This document shows, in pieces, positions 42,566-50,627 of a stretch of DNA of 64,000 nt (positions are counted from its first letter, which is position 1; each line of letters opens with the position of its first letter). The stretch is from Streptomyces iakyrus. Its GTDB lineage: Bacteria; Actinomycetota; Actinomycetes; Streptomycetales; Streptomycetaceae. Below the pieces are notes generated by a model. That model searched no databases. It was not told where the DNA came from and saw nothing but the letters and a program-made list of their open reading frames with translations. Location of the stretch: the NCBI RefSeq assembly GCF_000717055.1, contig NZ_JNXI01000003.1, positions 248,001-312,000 on the forward strand, given 5' to 3'. Position numbers and translations under genes: made by a program.

Positions 42566-43042
42566 ATGCCCGTGGACGAGCTCGACACCCGCATCCTGAG
42601 GCTGCTGCTGGAGCAGCCGCGCACGAGCGTGCGCGAGTACGCCCGGATCCTGGGCGTCGCCCGGGGCACGCTGCAGGCCCGGCTGGACCGGCTGGAGCGC
42701 GACGGCGTGATCACCGGCACGGCACCGGCCCTCTCCCCCGCCGCGCTCGGGCATCCGGTGCTGGCGTTCGTGCACATCGAGGTCACCCAGGGCCATCTCG
42801 ACGAGGTGGGCGACGCGCTGGCGGCCGTGCCGGAGATCGTCGAGGCGTTCTCGATCACGGGCGGCGGGGATCTGCTGGCCCGGGTGGTGGCGCGGGACAA
42901 CGCGCACCTGGAGGACGTCGTCCAGAAGCTGATCAGCATGCCCGGGGTGGTGCGCACCCGTACCGAGGTCGCGCTGCGCGAGCGCGTGTCCCACCGGATG
43001 CTGCCGCTGGTGGAGTCGATCGGGCGGTCGGTTCGCGGATGA
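42566..43042 (+). CDS. Lrp/AsnC family transcriptional regulator
   Basis: 158 aa from ATG 42566, with GGAGG upstream. The N-terminal HTH (LDTRILRLLLEQPRTSVREYARILGVARGTLQARLDRLERDGVI, read in parts) is AsnC-type. The C-terminal RAM ligand domain has VLAFVHIEVTQGHLDEVGDALAAVPEI and SITGGGDLLARVVARD, the effector-binding GxxD-like loop. It binds an amino acid and forms octameric rings that bend DNA. It is divergent from the FUSC gene and followed 20 bases later by the HAD gene; either could be its target. Confidence 0.92.
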   Translation: MPVDELDTRILRLLLEQPRTSVREYARILGVARGTLQARLDRLERDGVITGTAPALSPAALGHPVLAFVHIEVTQGHLDEVGDALAAVPEIVEAFSITGGGDLLARVVARDNAHLEDVVQKLISMPGVVRTRTEVALRERVSHRMLPLVESIGRSVRG

Positions 43043-43061
43043 TCTTTGAGAGCATGGCCCC

Positions 43062-43749
43062 ATGAGCAAGCTCCGCGGAATATCGGTCATCTTCGATCTC
43101 GACGGAACACTCGTGGACAGCGAGCCGAACTACTACGAGGCGGGCCGCCAGACGCTCGCCGCGTACGGCGTAGCGGACTTCACCTGGGCGGACCACGAGC
43201 GGTACGTCGGCATCAGTACGCAGGAGATGGTCGCCGACTGGAAAGGCCCGCTACGACCTGACCGCCTCGGTGGACGAACTGCTCGCCACCAAGAACCGCC
43301 GCTATCTGGAACTGGCCCGCAGCGCCACCAGTGCCTACCCCGAGATGCGCACGTTCGTCGAACTGCTGGCGGCCGAGGGCGTGCCCATGGCCGTGGCCTC
43401 GGGCTCGTCCCCGGAGGCCATCGCCGCGGTGCTGACCGGAACCGGACTGGACGCACAGCTGCACACCGTGGTCTCCGCCGACGAGGTCCCGCACGGAAAG
43501 CCGGCCCCCGACGTCTTCATGGAGGCGGCCCGCAGGCTCGGCGCGACCCCGTCCGACTGTGTCGTCCTGGAGGACGCCGCTCCGGGTGCCGCCGCCGCGC
43601 ACGCGGCCGGCATGCGGTGCATCGCGATCCCGTACGTGGCGGCCCAGGTGGACGCACCGGAGTTCACGACCGCCGGCCTGCTGCTGCGGGGCGGCCAGAA
43701 GGAGTTCACGGCACATGCGGCGTTCGACTGGCTGTGCCGGGCGGGGTAG
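43062..43749 (+). pseudogene. HAD-superfamily phosphatase (phosphoglycolate-phosphatase-like), frameshifted
   Basis: ATG 43062 begins a HAD hydrolase: FDLDGTLVDSEPNYYEAGRQ holds the nucleophile motif DxDGT (about 12-16). After VADWK the frame breaks at GGAAAGGCC (AAA 43242-43244). Removing one A joins smoothly to ARYDLTASVDELL, and then motif II (VASGSSPE), motif III Lys (HGKPAPDVFMEAARRLG) and motif IV (VLEDAAPGAAAA) follow in the other frame to the stop at 43749. As written the product would be truncated. It is a sequencing slip or a recent lesion, since the rest looks under selection. Intact relatives dephosphorylate small sugar phosphates. Confidence 0.82.
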
Positions 43750-43800
43750 CTCCGCGGGCAGCCGTACGACGCTCTCCCGCCGGGCTCGTCGAGACGCTGA

Positions 43801-44115
43801 CCAGCGGTTGCTCAATCACCCGAAACCGGCCGCACCCGGGCTGCGCTCCTCGAGGACCCGACGCACGCCTACTTCCGGCGCACGGAACCGAGGGTCGTGT
43901 TCGGCGGCCGGGACGCGGGCGTCGCCAATCCGGCGAAGTCCGGCGGCACCACGCTGCTGGACGAGATCTGGGAGGGGGCGCCCTTTTGGAACCAGGGGGC
44001 GCTGGTGGCGCGGGTGCGGACCACGGCGGACGCATGGGTGTCGGACGGGTTACTGAGCAGGGCGGACGCGGACAAGGTGGTGGCGACGGCGGAGGCGGCT
44101 TCGTACCGGCCCTGA
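43801..44115 (+). pseudogene. Gene remnant (C-terminal part of an unidentified protein)
   Basis: An open stretch of 104 codons with Streptomyces-like codon use but no proper start. It reads ...ALLEDPTHAYFRRTEPRVVFGG, then RDAGVANPAKSGGTTLLDEIW, and ends TADAWVSDGLLSRADADKVVATAEA-type helix. The ending recalls C-termini of alpha/beta-hydrolase-domain (PF20091-like) proteins, which I cannot confirm. It is closely followed by a strong terminator. The likely explanation is the 3' end of a gene whose 5' part was deleted, leaving its terminator. A short protein from GTG 43897 (72 aa) cannot be excluded. Confidence 0.4.
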
Positions 44116-44130
44116 GTGCCTGACGGGCCG

Positions 44131-44178
44131 GGCCGGGTGCGGCGTTCGAGCGGACGCCGCACCCGGCCGAACTTTTTT
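44131..44178 (+). terminator. Strong intrinsic terminator with T-run
   Basis: GCCGGGTGCGGCGT (44132-44145) and ACGCCGCACCCGGC (44154-44167) form a perfect 14-bp stem, followed by CGAAC and six Ts (44173-44178). It is the clearest rho-independent terminator in the window and follows the gene remnant. Confidence 0.9.
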
Positions 44179-44252
44179 GCGGCAGGGATGATTGTTTCGC
44201 CCCTGGCATCCGTACCTCTTGGTGTTGGGCCGTTCATATCCCAGGAGGCACG

Positions 44253-45017
44253 ATGCGCATCTCGCGCAGCACGGCAGGAACCGCGTTCGTGGGCGGCGCG
44301 TTGGTCCTTACGCTGACCGCGCTCGCCTACCCGAGCATGCTGGGCGTGGAGAACGCGGCTTCCGGCCAGGACCGCATCATCGCCAACACCCAGTGGGGTC
44401 CGCTGACCGAGGCGGACCGCGACTTCGTGGTGCGCGTACGCGCGGCCGGACTGTGGGAGTACCCGCTCGGACAGATGATCAAGGAGCGGAGCACGTCGCC
44501 GGAGATGCAGGAGGTCTCCAAGCATCTGCTCGTGGGCCACGGCCGGCTGGACGCGGGCTGCCGCAAAATCGCCACGGACCTGGGCATCACCCTGCCGAAC
44601 GAGGCGTCACCTCAGCAGCAGCAGTTCGTGGCGACGGCCGAGGGCAGCACGGGCAAGGAGTTCGAGTCCACGGCGGTGACGATCATGCGCGTCGCGCACG
44701 GAGGCATCTTCCCGACGATCGCCAAGATCCGGGCGACCACCCGGAACAGCCTCGTGCGGGAACTCGCCGACACGACCAACGACACCGTTCTCGACCACAT
44801 CACGGTCCTGGAGAAGACCGGCCTGATCAATCAGGAGCAGGTCAGCTTCCAGATCACCGCCCCGCCCAAGCTGCCCCAGGAGCAGACGACACCGCCGCCG
44901 CCGCAGCAGGGCGCGCCGGTCCGCGTGCTGCCCATCCCCGAAGAGCTGAAGGATTTCCAGACGGTCGCCCCCAATCCGTCCTACGGGGCGCCTGCGCCGT
45001 CTCCGTCGGCCGGCTGA
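44253..45017 (+). CDS. DUF4142 exported protein
   Basis: 254 aa. A signal peptide or anchor (hydrophobic 8-27) precedes the DUF4142 four-helix domain: LTEADRDFVVRVRAAGLWEYPLGQMI (about 51-76), then KHLLVGHGRLDAGCRKIATDLG with His residues, and a later VLDHITVLEKTGLI. The tail after ~215 is Pro/Gln-rich (TTPPPPQQG). DUF4142 proteins are ferritin-like, extracytoplasmic and linked to metal or stress functions without a defined activity. GGAGGC precedes ATG 44253. Confidence 0.88.
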   Translation: MRISRSTAGTAFVGGALVLTLTALAYPSMLGVENAASGQDRIIANTQWGPLTEADRDFVVRVRAAGLWEYPLGQMIKERSTSPEMQEVSKHLLVGHGRLDAGCRKIATDLGITLPNEASPQQQQFVATAEGSTGKEFESTAVTIMRVAHGGIFPTIAKIRATTRNSLVRELADTTNDTVLDHITVLEKTGLINQEQVSFQITAPPKLPQEQTTPPPPQQGAPVRVLPIPEELKDFQTVAPNPSYGAPAPSPSAG

Positions 45018-45036
45018 GCCAGGTACGACGTTCTGG

Positions 45037-45063
45037 GGGGGTCGCGGTTCGTTCGCGGCCCCC
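45037..45063. terminator. Shared hairpin terminator, DUF4142 / LysR-like
   Basis: GGGGGTCGCG (45037-45046) pairs with CGCGGCCCCC (45054-45063) with one G.T wobble, between convergent stop codons. Confidence 0.55.
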
Positions 45064-45067
45064 GGTC

Positions 45068-45850
45068 CTATGAACGGCGGCGGGGCTTGCCGCGGCGGTC
45101 GTTCTGGGGGGCGCCGCGCCCGCTCTTCCCGGTGCGCTTCGCCCCGGCGGACTTCCCGGCCGCCGATCTTCCGGGCGCCGGCTTCCGTCGGGCGCCGCCC
45201 CGGTCCGCGTTCGCGGACTCGCCCCGCGCCAGGGGCTGCTGACGGCCCCGGGTGCTGTTGACCGTGCGGCCGCGGACGATGCCGATGAAGTCCTCGACCT
45301 GGTCCGTCTTCGCGTCTTCGGGCCAGGCCAGGGCCACGCTCGACTCCGGGGCGTCCGTGAGGGGCCGGTGGGTGAGGTCCTTGCGGTGATGCAGGCGGGC
45401 GAGCGAGAGCGGGACGACGAGGACGCCGATACCCGCCGCGACGAGTTCGACGGCGTCGGCGGTGGTCGCGGGGCGCTCCAGGGCGGGCCTCCCGGGCAGG
45501 CTCTCCCAGTCGAGGACGTCGTCGAGGGGATGCAGCACGATGTCGTCGGCCAGGTCCTCCGGAGCCACCTCGTCGACGGCGGTGACCAGGTGGTCCTTGG
45601 GCACCACGACGACGGTCTGCTCGGTGTAGAGGGGGATCGCGCTGAAGACCGAGCGGTCCACGGGTGTCCGGACGAGACCCGCGTCGGCGTCCCCGCCCAG
45701 GAGTCGCTCGGCCGCGGCCCCGGCGGGCACCTGGGTGAGGGTCAGCGGGACACCGGGCTGCCGCTCGTTCCAGATGCGCACCCACTTGTCGGGCATCACC
45801 CCGGGAACGTAGGCGAGCCGGAACGAGGGGGTTGCATCCGAGCCTGTCAC
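45068..45850 (-). CDS. LysR-type substrate-binding domain protein without HTH
   Basis: 260 aa from GTG 45850. It begins directly in a LysR effector domain (SFRLAYVPGVMPDKWVRIW, TLTQVPAGAAAERLLGGDADAGLV, VVVVPKDHLVTAVDEV, GIGVLVVPLSLARLHH). There is no N-terminal HTH. Instead the last ~65 residues are very Lys/Arg/Gly-rich (RRKPAPGRSAAGKSAGAKR and similar), like an unstructured nucleic-acid-binding tail. It may sense a small molecule and act through the tail or a partner. It is divergent from a DUF5997 gene, a pairing conserved in actinomycetes, which hints at joint function. Confidence 0.85.
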   Translation of the reverse strand: MTGSDATPSFRLAYVPGVMPDKWVRIWNERQPGVPLTLTQVPAGAAAERLLGGDADAGLVRTPVDRSVFSAIPLYTEQTVVVVPKDHLVTAVDEVAPEDLADDIVLHPLDDVLDWESLPGRPALERPATTADAVELVAAGIGVLVVPLSLARLHHRKDLTHRPLTDAPESSVALAWPEDAKTDQVEDFIGIVRGRTVNSTRGRQQPLARGESANADRGGARRKPAPGRSAAGKSAGAKRTGKSGRGAPQNDRRGKPRRRS

Positions 45851-45908
45851 CTCGCCAGGTTACCGGCCGTGGTCAGGGGTCGTGCACGTGCTCGTTACCC
45901 TGGGATCC

Positions 45909-46292
45909 ATGACGTCGCACCAGAACACCCAGACGATGAAGCCCGCGACCGCGGCGAAGAAGCTGGGTGTGTACCTCGAGGCCACCCCCGCCGATTTCCG
46001 GGAGGGTGTCGTCTCGCGCGCCGAGCTGAACGAGCTCCAGGCGAACCCGCCGCAGTGGCTCCAGGAACTGCGGCGCAACGGCCCGCACCCCCGGCCGGTC
46101 GTCGCCGCGAAGCTCGGCGTCTCCATCGCGGGCCTCGCGCGCGCCGGCGTCACCGAGCCCCTCACCACCGAGCAGATCGAGGCCCTGAAGAAGGAAGGCC
46201 CCGAGTGGCTGGAGCGGGAACGCGCCACCCAGGCGGAGGTCCGCAAGGAGGCGGAGCGGATCAAGAAGAAGAACGCCGAGCGCCAGGCCTGA
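45909..46292 (+). CDS. DUF5997 family protein
   Basis: 127 aa. It matches the actinobacterial DUF5997 family: PATAAKKLGVYLEATPADF, VVSRAELNELQANPPQWL, AKLGVSIAGLARAGV and a Lys/Glu-rich coiled C-terminus (RKEAERIKKKNAERQ). There is no signal or membrane segment. KLGVSIAGLARAGV looks like an HTH, so it may bind DNA, perhaps supplying the DNA-binding part missing from its divergent LysR-like partner. That idea is inference. The start ATG 45909 has no clear ribosome site. Confidence 0.85.
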   Translation: MTSHQNTQTMKPATAAKKLGVYLEATPADFREGVVSRAELNELQANPPQWLQELRRNGPHPRPVVAAKLGVSIAGLARAGVTEPLTTEQIEALKKEGPEWLERERATQAEVRKEAERIKKKNAERQA

Positions 46293-46314
46293 CCTGAGTA
46301 CCCCTCCTTTTCGG

Positions 46315-46355
46315 ACGGCCCCCACCGGATGACCCGGTGGGGGCCGTCGCCTTTT
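46315..46355 (+). terminator. Intrinsic terminator after DUF5997
   Basis: ACGGCCCCCACCGG (46315-46328) and CCGGTGGGGGCCGT (46334-46347) form a perfect 14-bp stem, followed by CGCC and four Ts. Confidence 0.88.
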
Positions 46356-46399
46356 CCTCGGTGTTCCCGGGCCCCGTGTGGTGTCGGTGAAATCTTTAG

Positions 46400-46417
46400 G
46401 CCATGTCTTGACATGGC
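46400..46417. promoter_or_regulatory. Palindrome GCCATGTC-TT-GACATGGC over the sugar-acid operon -35
   Basis: Perfect 8-bp arms with a 2-base centre. The right half includes TTGACA, the -35 box (46408-46413), so a bound repressor would occlude RNA polymerase. Confidence 0.55.
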
Positions 46418-46437
46418 GTTGAAGCGATCCGTAGCTT
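46408..46437 (+). promoter_or_regulatory. Promoter of the glucarate operon
   Basis: TTGACA (46408-46413) and TAGCTT (46432-46437) with an 18-base spacer. Transcription would start near 46444, just before the second palindrome. Confidence 0.6.
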
Positions 46438-46452
46438 GGCCGATCATTTAGA

Positions 46453-46473
46453 TTCGTGAAGCGGGTTCACGAA
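46453..46473. promoter_or_regulatory. Palindrome TTCGTGAA-N5-TTCACGAA at the operon start
   Basis: Perfect 8-bp arms around GCGGG, placed at about +9 to +29 relative to the inferred start and 19 bases before the start codon. The geometry resembles GntR/FadR- or IclR-type operators; no regulator gene is adjacent. Confidence 0.65.
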
Positions 46474-46492
46474 TATGAACGGAGAACCATCC

Positions 46493-47845
46493 ATGCGGGA
46501 TCGCCGACGCTGTATCGCCATGCGGCTCCGCCGCGTGCACCGCCTGGCTGCCACCTTCGCCGTCTCGGGGCTCCTGTTCGGAACGGCCGCCTGCGGCCCC
46601 GGCGCCGGCAGCGCCCGGGCCGGTGACCCGAACACCCTGGAGGTGTGGACCCGGAGCGACCCGGAGTCCGCCCAGACCTATGACCGCGTGTTCGCCGCCT
46701 TCACGAAGAAGACCGGCATCAAGATCGACTACCAGCCGGTCATGAACTTCGACCAGCAGCTGCAGAGCCGCGCGTCCGTCAAGGACCTGCCGGACGTCAT
46801 GATCAACGACACGGCACTGATGGGCAGCTACCAGGCCCAGGGCCTGCTCAAGCCGATCACCCCGGCCTCGATTTCCGGACACGACGAGATCACCGCCAAG
46901 TCCTGGTCGTCCACGGTCGGCCTCGACGGCAGGCACTACGGCATCCCGTACTCCCGGCAGGCCATGACCCTGTTCGTCCGCAAGGACTGGCGCGAGAAGC
47001 TCGGCCTGCCGCAGCCGAAGACGTGGCAGGACACCCTCGCCCTCGCCAAGGCCTTCGCCACCCGCGACCCCGACGGGGACGGCAGGAAGAACACCTACGG
47101 CATGGTCGTCCCGGGCAGCGCACAGAACGGCTACGTCGCCTGGTGGGGCGCCAGCTTCCTGTGGCAGGGCGGTGTGCAGATCCTCCGGAAGGAGGGGCCG
47201 GGCTACCGGCCCGCCATGGACTCGGCGGCCGCCGTGCGCACCGTCACCTGGATGAAGAAGAACCTCTTCTGCGGCGACAACGGTGTCATCCAGCCCAGCG
47301 CCCTGACCTCCGTCACCGCGAACACCACCAACTTCCAGGACGGCAACGCCGGGATGTACCTCACCGGCCCGTACAACATCTCCACGTTCGACAAGGCGCT
47401 CGGCAAGGACAAGTACGAGGTGCTGCCGGCCCCATCGGGCCCGGCCGGCAACAACGACGTGCTGGCCGACGGCGAGAACATCTACTTCGGCGCCAGGACC
47501 GGCAAGGCGAAGCAGGAGCAGACGCTCGCCGCGTTCCTCGTCTCCCCCGAGGGCCAGGAACTCGCCATGACCGGCGACCACCAGCCCGTCGTACGCATCC
47601 CGGTCAACTCCACGCTCGACGCAGCAAAGGTGCGCCACGACCCCCGCTGGAGCGTGGTGCAGAAGGCGTACGAGACCGCCTCCGTGCAGTTCCCCAACGC
47701 TCCGGACTTCGCCCCGATCAAGCAGGACACCGCCGACGCGCTCAACGCGATCTTCACCTACTGCGGCAGCGACGTCGGCTCCGGCCTGAAGGAACTCAAC
47801 GACACCCTCGCCGGTGACCTCAAGGACCAGGACCTGTTGAAATGA
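46493..47845 (+). CDS. ABC sugar-acid transporter, solute-binding lipoprotein
   Basis: 450 aa from ATG 46493, with GGAGA upstream (ATG 46475 in frame lies at the operator edge and has no site). Arg-rich start, hydrophobic run and lipobox ending in Cys34 (FGTAAC). The mature part is a family 1 (MalE-like) extracellular binding protein: TLEVWTRSDPESAQTYDRVFAAFTKKTGI (in parts), GIPYSRQAMTLFVRKD, and GMYLTGPYNISTFDKALGKD. It captures substrate for the two permeases encoded next, whose genes overlap. Downstream catabolic genes make glucarate or a related hexarate the likely ligand. Confidence 0.92.
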   Translation: MRDRRRCIAMRLRRVHRLAATFAVSGLLFGTAACGPGAGSARAGDPNTLEVWTRSDPESAQTYDRVFAAFTKKTGIKIDYQPVMNFDQQLQSRASVKDLPDVMINDTALMGSYQAQGLLKPITPASISGHDEITAKSWSSTVGLDGRHYGIPYSRQAMTLFVRKDWREKLGLPQPKTWQDTLALAKAFATRDPDGDGRKNTYGMVVPGSAQNGYVAWWGASFLWQGGVQILRKEGPGYRPAMDSAAAVRTVTWMKKNLFCGDNGVIQPSALTSVTANTTNFQDGNAGMYLTGPYNISTFDKALGKDKYEVLPAPSGPAGNNDVLADGENIYFGARTGKAKQEQTLAAFLVSPEGQELAMTGDHQPVVRIPVNSTLDAAKVRHDPRWSVVQKAYETASVQFPNAPDFAPIKQDTADALNAIFTYCGSDVGSGLKELNDTLAGDLKDQDLLK

Positions 47846-48753
47846 CCGCGACCGTGACGACACCCGGGCCGCGCAGAGCCCGGATCATCAGCAAGAAGGC
47901 CGTACTGCCCTGGCTGTTCCTCGCCCCGGGGCTGCTGCTGGCCCTCGTCTTCAAGTTCCTGCCGATGGGCAAGGGCGTCTGGCTCAGCTTCTTCGACGTA
48001 CGGCCCTTCCTCGGTGACAAGTGGGTCGGCCTCGACAACTACACGCGGGTCCTGACCGACCACCGCTTCCAGGACGCCATCGGCCACACCCTGGTCCTCG
48101 GCATCGGCATGTCCCTCGGCGGGATCGTCGTCGGCTCCGCGCTTGCGCTGCTGCTGGAGGGCCAGGCCCGCTCCCTGAAGTTCGTCCGCACCGCCGTGTT
48201 CCTGCCCGTCGTCACCGCCACCGCGGTGGTCGGCGAGATGTGGCGGCTGATGTACTACCCGACCTCCGACGGCCTGATCAACAGCGGTCTGGGGCTCCTG
48301 GGGCTCGGACCCGTGCCCTACCTCGACAACCCCGACACCGCGCTGTGGGCGACGATGGCCATGGGCATCTGGATGCTCGCCCCGTACAACATGGTGATCA
48401 TCCTCGCCGGGCTGGCGGGCGTGGACCGGTCGCTGTACGAGGCCGCCGCGATGGACGGCGTCTCGCTGTGGCAGCGGCTGCGGCACATCACCCTGCCGGC
48501 GATCCGGCCCGCCCTGGGCATCGTCCTCACCCTCGCCGCCATCCGCGGACTGCGCGTCTTCACCGAGGTGTACGTCCTCACCGGCGGCGGCCCGGCCGGC
48601 TCCACCGACGTGTGGATGACCCGCGCCTACACCCTCGGCTTCACCCGCAACGACATCGGCGGCGCCTCCGCCGCCTCCGTGGTCCTGCTCTGCGTGACGC
48701 TGCTGCTCACCGTCACGGTCAACTACCTCCGCAAGAGGGGAGACGTGCGATGA
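47842..48753 (+). CDS. ABC transporter permease (MalF type)
   Basis: 303 aa, ATG overlapping the lipoprotein stop (ATGA). Six membrane helices. The EAA loop that docks the ATPase reads EAAAMDGVSLWQRLRHITLP (about 200-219), typical of carbohydrate family 1 (CUT1) importers. It pairs with the next permease. No ATPase gene is in the operon, so a shared MsiK-type ATPase elsewhere probably powers it. Confidence 0.93.
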   Translation: MTATVTTPGPRRARIISKKAVLPWLFLAPGLLLALVFKFLPMGKGVWLSFFDVRPFLGDKWVGLDNYTRVLTDHRFQDAIGHTLVLGIGMSLGGIVVGSALALLLEGQARSLKFVRTAVFLPVVTATAVVGEMWRLMYYPTSDGLINSGLGLLGLGPVPYLDNPDTALWATMAMGIWMLAPYNMVIILAGLAGVDRSLYEAAAMDGVSLWQRLRHITLPAIRPALGIVLTLAAIRGLRVFTEVYVLTGGGPAGSTDVWMTRAYTLGFTRNDIGGASAASVVLLCVTLLLTVTVNYLRKRGDVR

Positions 48754-49694
48754 GCGCCCCCGCCATCGACCCCGTCCGGACTCCGGTGAGCACCACTCCC
48801 GCGCGGAAGTCCGCCGGGCAGCGGCGCACCACCCCCGCCCGCTTCGACACCGCCCTCGGCTGGAGCGACCGGCCGGGCCCCGCCTGGGCCCTGCGCGTCC
48901 TGCTCTGTGTGCTCGCCCTGGGCGTCTTCGCGGCACCGTTCCTGACGATCTTCTCCGGCTCCTTCAGCGAGAAGGCCAGCGGTTCGACCCTGTCGTTCCT
49001 CCCCCACCACCCGACCCTGCTGAACTTCCAGGTGGCGGGCGAGCGCGGCATCTGGGACTACTTCGGCAACTCCCTGGTCATCGCGGGCGGCGGACTGCTG
49101 CTCCAGCTCGCCGTGTGCACGCTGGCCGCGTATGCCCTGGCCCGGCACAAGTTCCGCGGGCAGGCGCTGATCCTGACCCTGTTCATGCTGACGATGATGC
49201 TTCCGGAGGAGGTCATCGCCATCCCGCTGTCCCTGGTCCTCGGGCATGTGCCCGTGGTCGGCGTCGATCTGAAGGGCACCGTCTGGGGCGTGATCCTGCC
49301 GCTCGGCGCCTGGGGCTTCTCCGTGATGCTGCTGACGGAGTTCATGAAGGACATCCCCGCCGAGATCGAGGAGGCCGCCCGCATCGACGGCGTCGGCGAG
49401 CTGCGGATGCTGTGGCAGGTCATCCTGCCGCTGTGCAAGCCCGCGCTCGGTGTCGCCGGGGTGCTCGGCTTCATCATGATCTGGGACCAGTACCTGCTGC
49501 CCCTGATCGCCGCCAAGGACCCCACCGACTACACGGTCACCGTCGCCCTGTCCATCCTGCGCACCGACCCCGAGGTCGGCTCCGGGGTGGTGCTGGCCGG
49601 TGCGGTCATCGCCCTCGTCCCCAGCCTGATCGTCTATCTGCTCCTCCAGCGCTCGCTGGTCACCGGCATCGCCGCCGGTGCCACCAAGGGCTGA
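48750..49694 (+). CDS. ABC transporter permease (MalG type)
   Basis: 314 aa, starting at ATG 48750 inside the previous stop (ATGA). A ~45-residue Pro/Arg-rich cytoplasmic extension precedes six helices. The EAA loop is EEAARIDGVGELRMLWQVIL (about 205-224). It forms the CUT1 heterodimer with the upstream permease. Confidence 0.93.
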   Translation: MSAPAIDPVRTPVSTTPARKSAGQRRTTPARFDTALGWSDRPGPAWALRVLLCVLALGVFAAPFLTIFSGSFSEKASGSTLSFLPHHPTLLNFQVAGERGIWDYFGNSLVIAGGGLLLQLAVCTLAAYALARHKFRGQALILTLFMLTMMLPEEVIAIPLSLVLGHVPVVGVDLKGTVWGVILPLGAWGFSVMLLTEFMKDIPAEIEEAARIDGVGELRMLWQVILPLCKPALGVAGVLGFIMIWDQYLLPLIAAKDPTDYTVTVALSILRTDPEVGSGVVLAGAVIALVPSLIVYLLLQRSLVTGIAAGATKG

Positions 49695-49718
49695 CGACCC
49701 CCCACGTATGAGGGAGAC

Positions 49719-50627
49719 ATGAAGTTCCACGGAGTGCTGTTCTTCCCGGTCACGCCGTTCGCGGCGGACGGTTCACTGGACGAGGAGCGGCTGGCCCAGC
49801 ACATCGAGTCGGGGGTCGCCGCGGGCGCGGGAGGTGTGTTCGTCGCCTGCGGCACCGGTGAGTTCCACGCGTTGTCGGCCGAGGAGATCGAACGGGCCGC
49901 CCGGGTCGCCGTCGAGACCACGGCCGGACGCGTGCCGGTCCTCGCCGCGGCCGGCGGCCCCACACCGGTCGCCCGCGACCAGGCCGCCCGCGTCGAACGC
50001 GCCGGCGCCGACGGCATCCTGCTGCTGCCGCCCTACCTCGTCAGCGCCCCGCAGCAGGGCCTCGTGCGGTACGTCGAGGAGGTCACCACGGCCACGGACC
50101 TGCCCGTCGTCTTCTACCAGCGGGGCACCGCCCGGCTCACCGCTCGGACGGCCGCCGAGATCGCCGCCCTGCCCGGGGTCGTCGGCCTCAAGGACGGCAT
50201 CGGGGACATCGAACGGATGCACCGGATCGTCCGCGCGGTGCGTGCCGTGCGGGGCACGGAGGACTTCCAGTTCTTCAACGGCCTGCCCACCGCCGAGATG
50301 ACCGCGCCCGCCTACCGGGGCGTCGGCGTGGAGCTGTACTCCTCGGCCGTGTTCGCCTTCGCCCCGGAGATCGCCCTGGCCTTCCACCGGGCGCTCGCCG
50401 AGGACGACGACGCCCTGGTCTCCCGGCTCCTCGACGAGTTCTACGGCCCGCTGGTCGCCCTGCGCGACGAGGTCCCCGGGTACGCCGTGTCGCTCGTCAA
50501 GGCCGGGGTGACCCTGCGCGGCCTGGACGTCGGCGGCGTACGGGCGCCGCTGCTCGATCCGACACCGGAGCATCTCGCCCGGCTCTCGAAACTCCTCGAC
50601 CACGGACTGGAGGTGGCCGCCGCATGA
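49719..50627 (+). CDS. kdgD: 5-dehydro-4-deoxyglucarate dehydratase
   Basis: 302 aa of the DHDPS/NAL aldolase superfamily. FFPVTPFAADGSLDEERL opens the barrel, GTGEFHALSAEE replaces the usual GTTGE, VVFYQRGTARLT has the catalytic Tyr, and VVGLKDGIGDIERM has the Schiff-base Lys. GEF and YQR identify the KdgD branch, which dehydrates and decarboxylates 5-dehydro-4-deoxyglucarate to 2,5-dioxopentanoate. Its stop overlaps the glucarate dehydratase start (ATGA), and that enzyme makes its substrate. Confidence 0.93.
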   Translation: MKFHGVLFFPVTPFAADGSLDEERLAQHIESGVAAGAGGVFVACGTGEFHALSAEEIERAARVAVETTAGRVPVLAAAGGPTPVARDQAARVERAGADGILLLPPYLVSAPQQGLVRYVEEVTTATDLPVVFYQRGTARLTARTAAEIAALPGVVGLKDGIGDIERMHRIVRAVRAVRGTEDFQFFNGLPTAEMTAPAYRGVGVELYSSAVFAFAPEIALAFHRALAEDDDALVSRLLDEFYGPLVALRDEVPGYAVSLVKAGVTLRGLDVGGVRAPLLDPTPEHLARLSKLLDHGLEVAAA

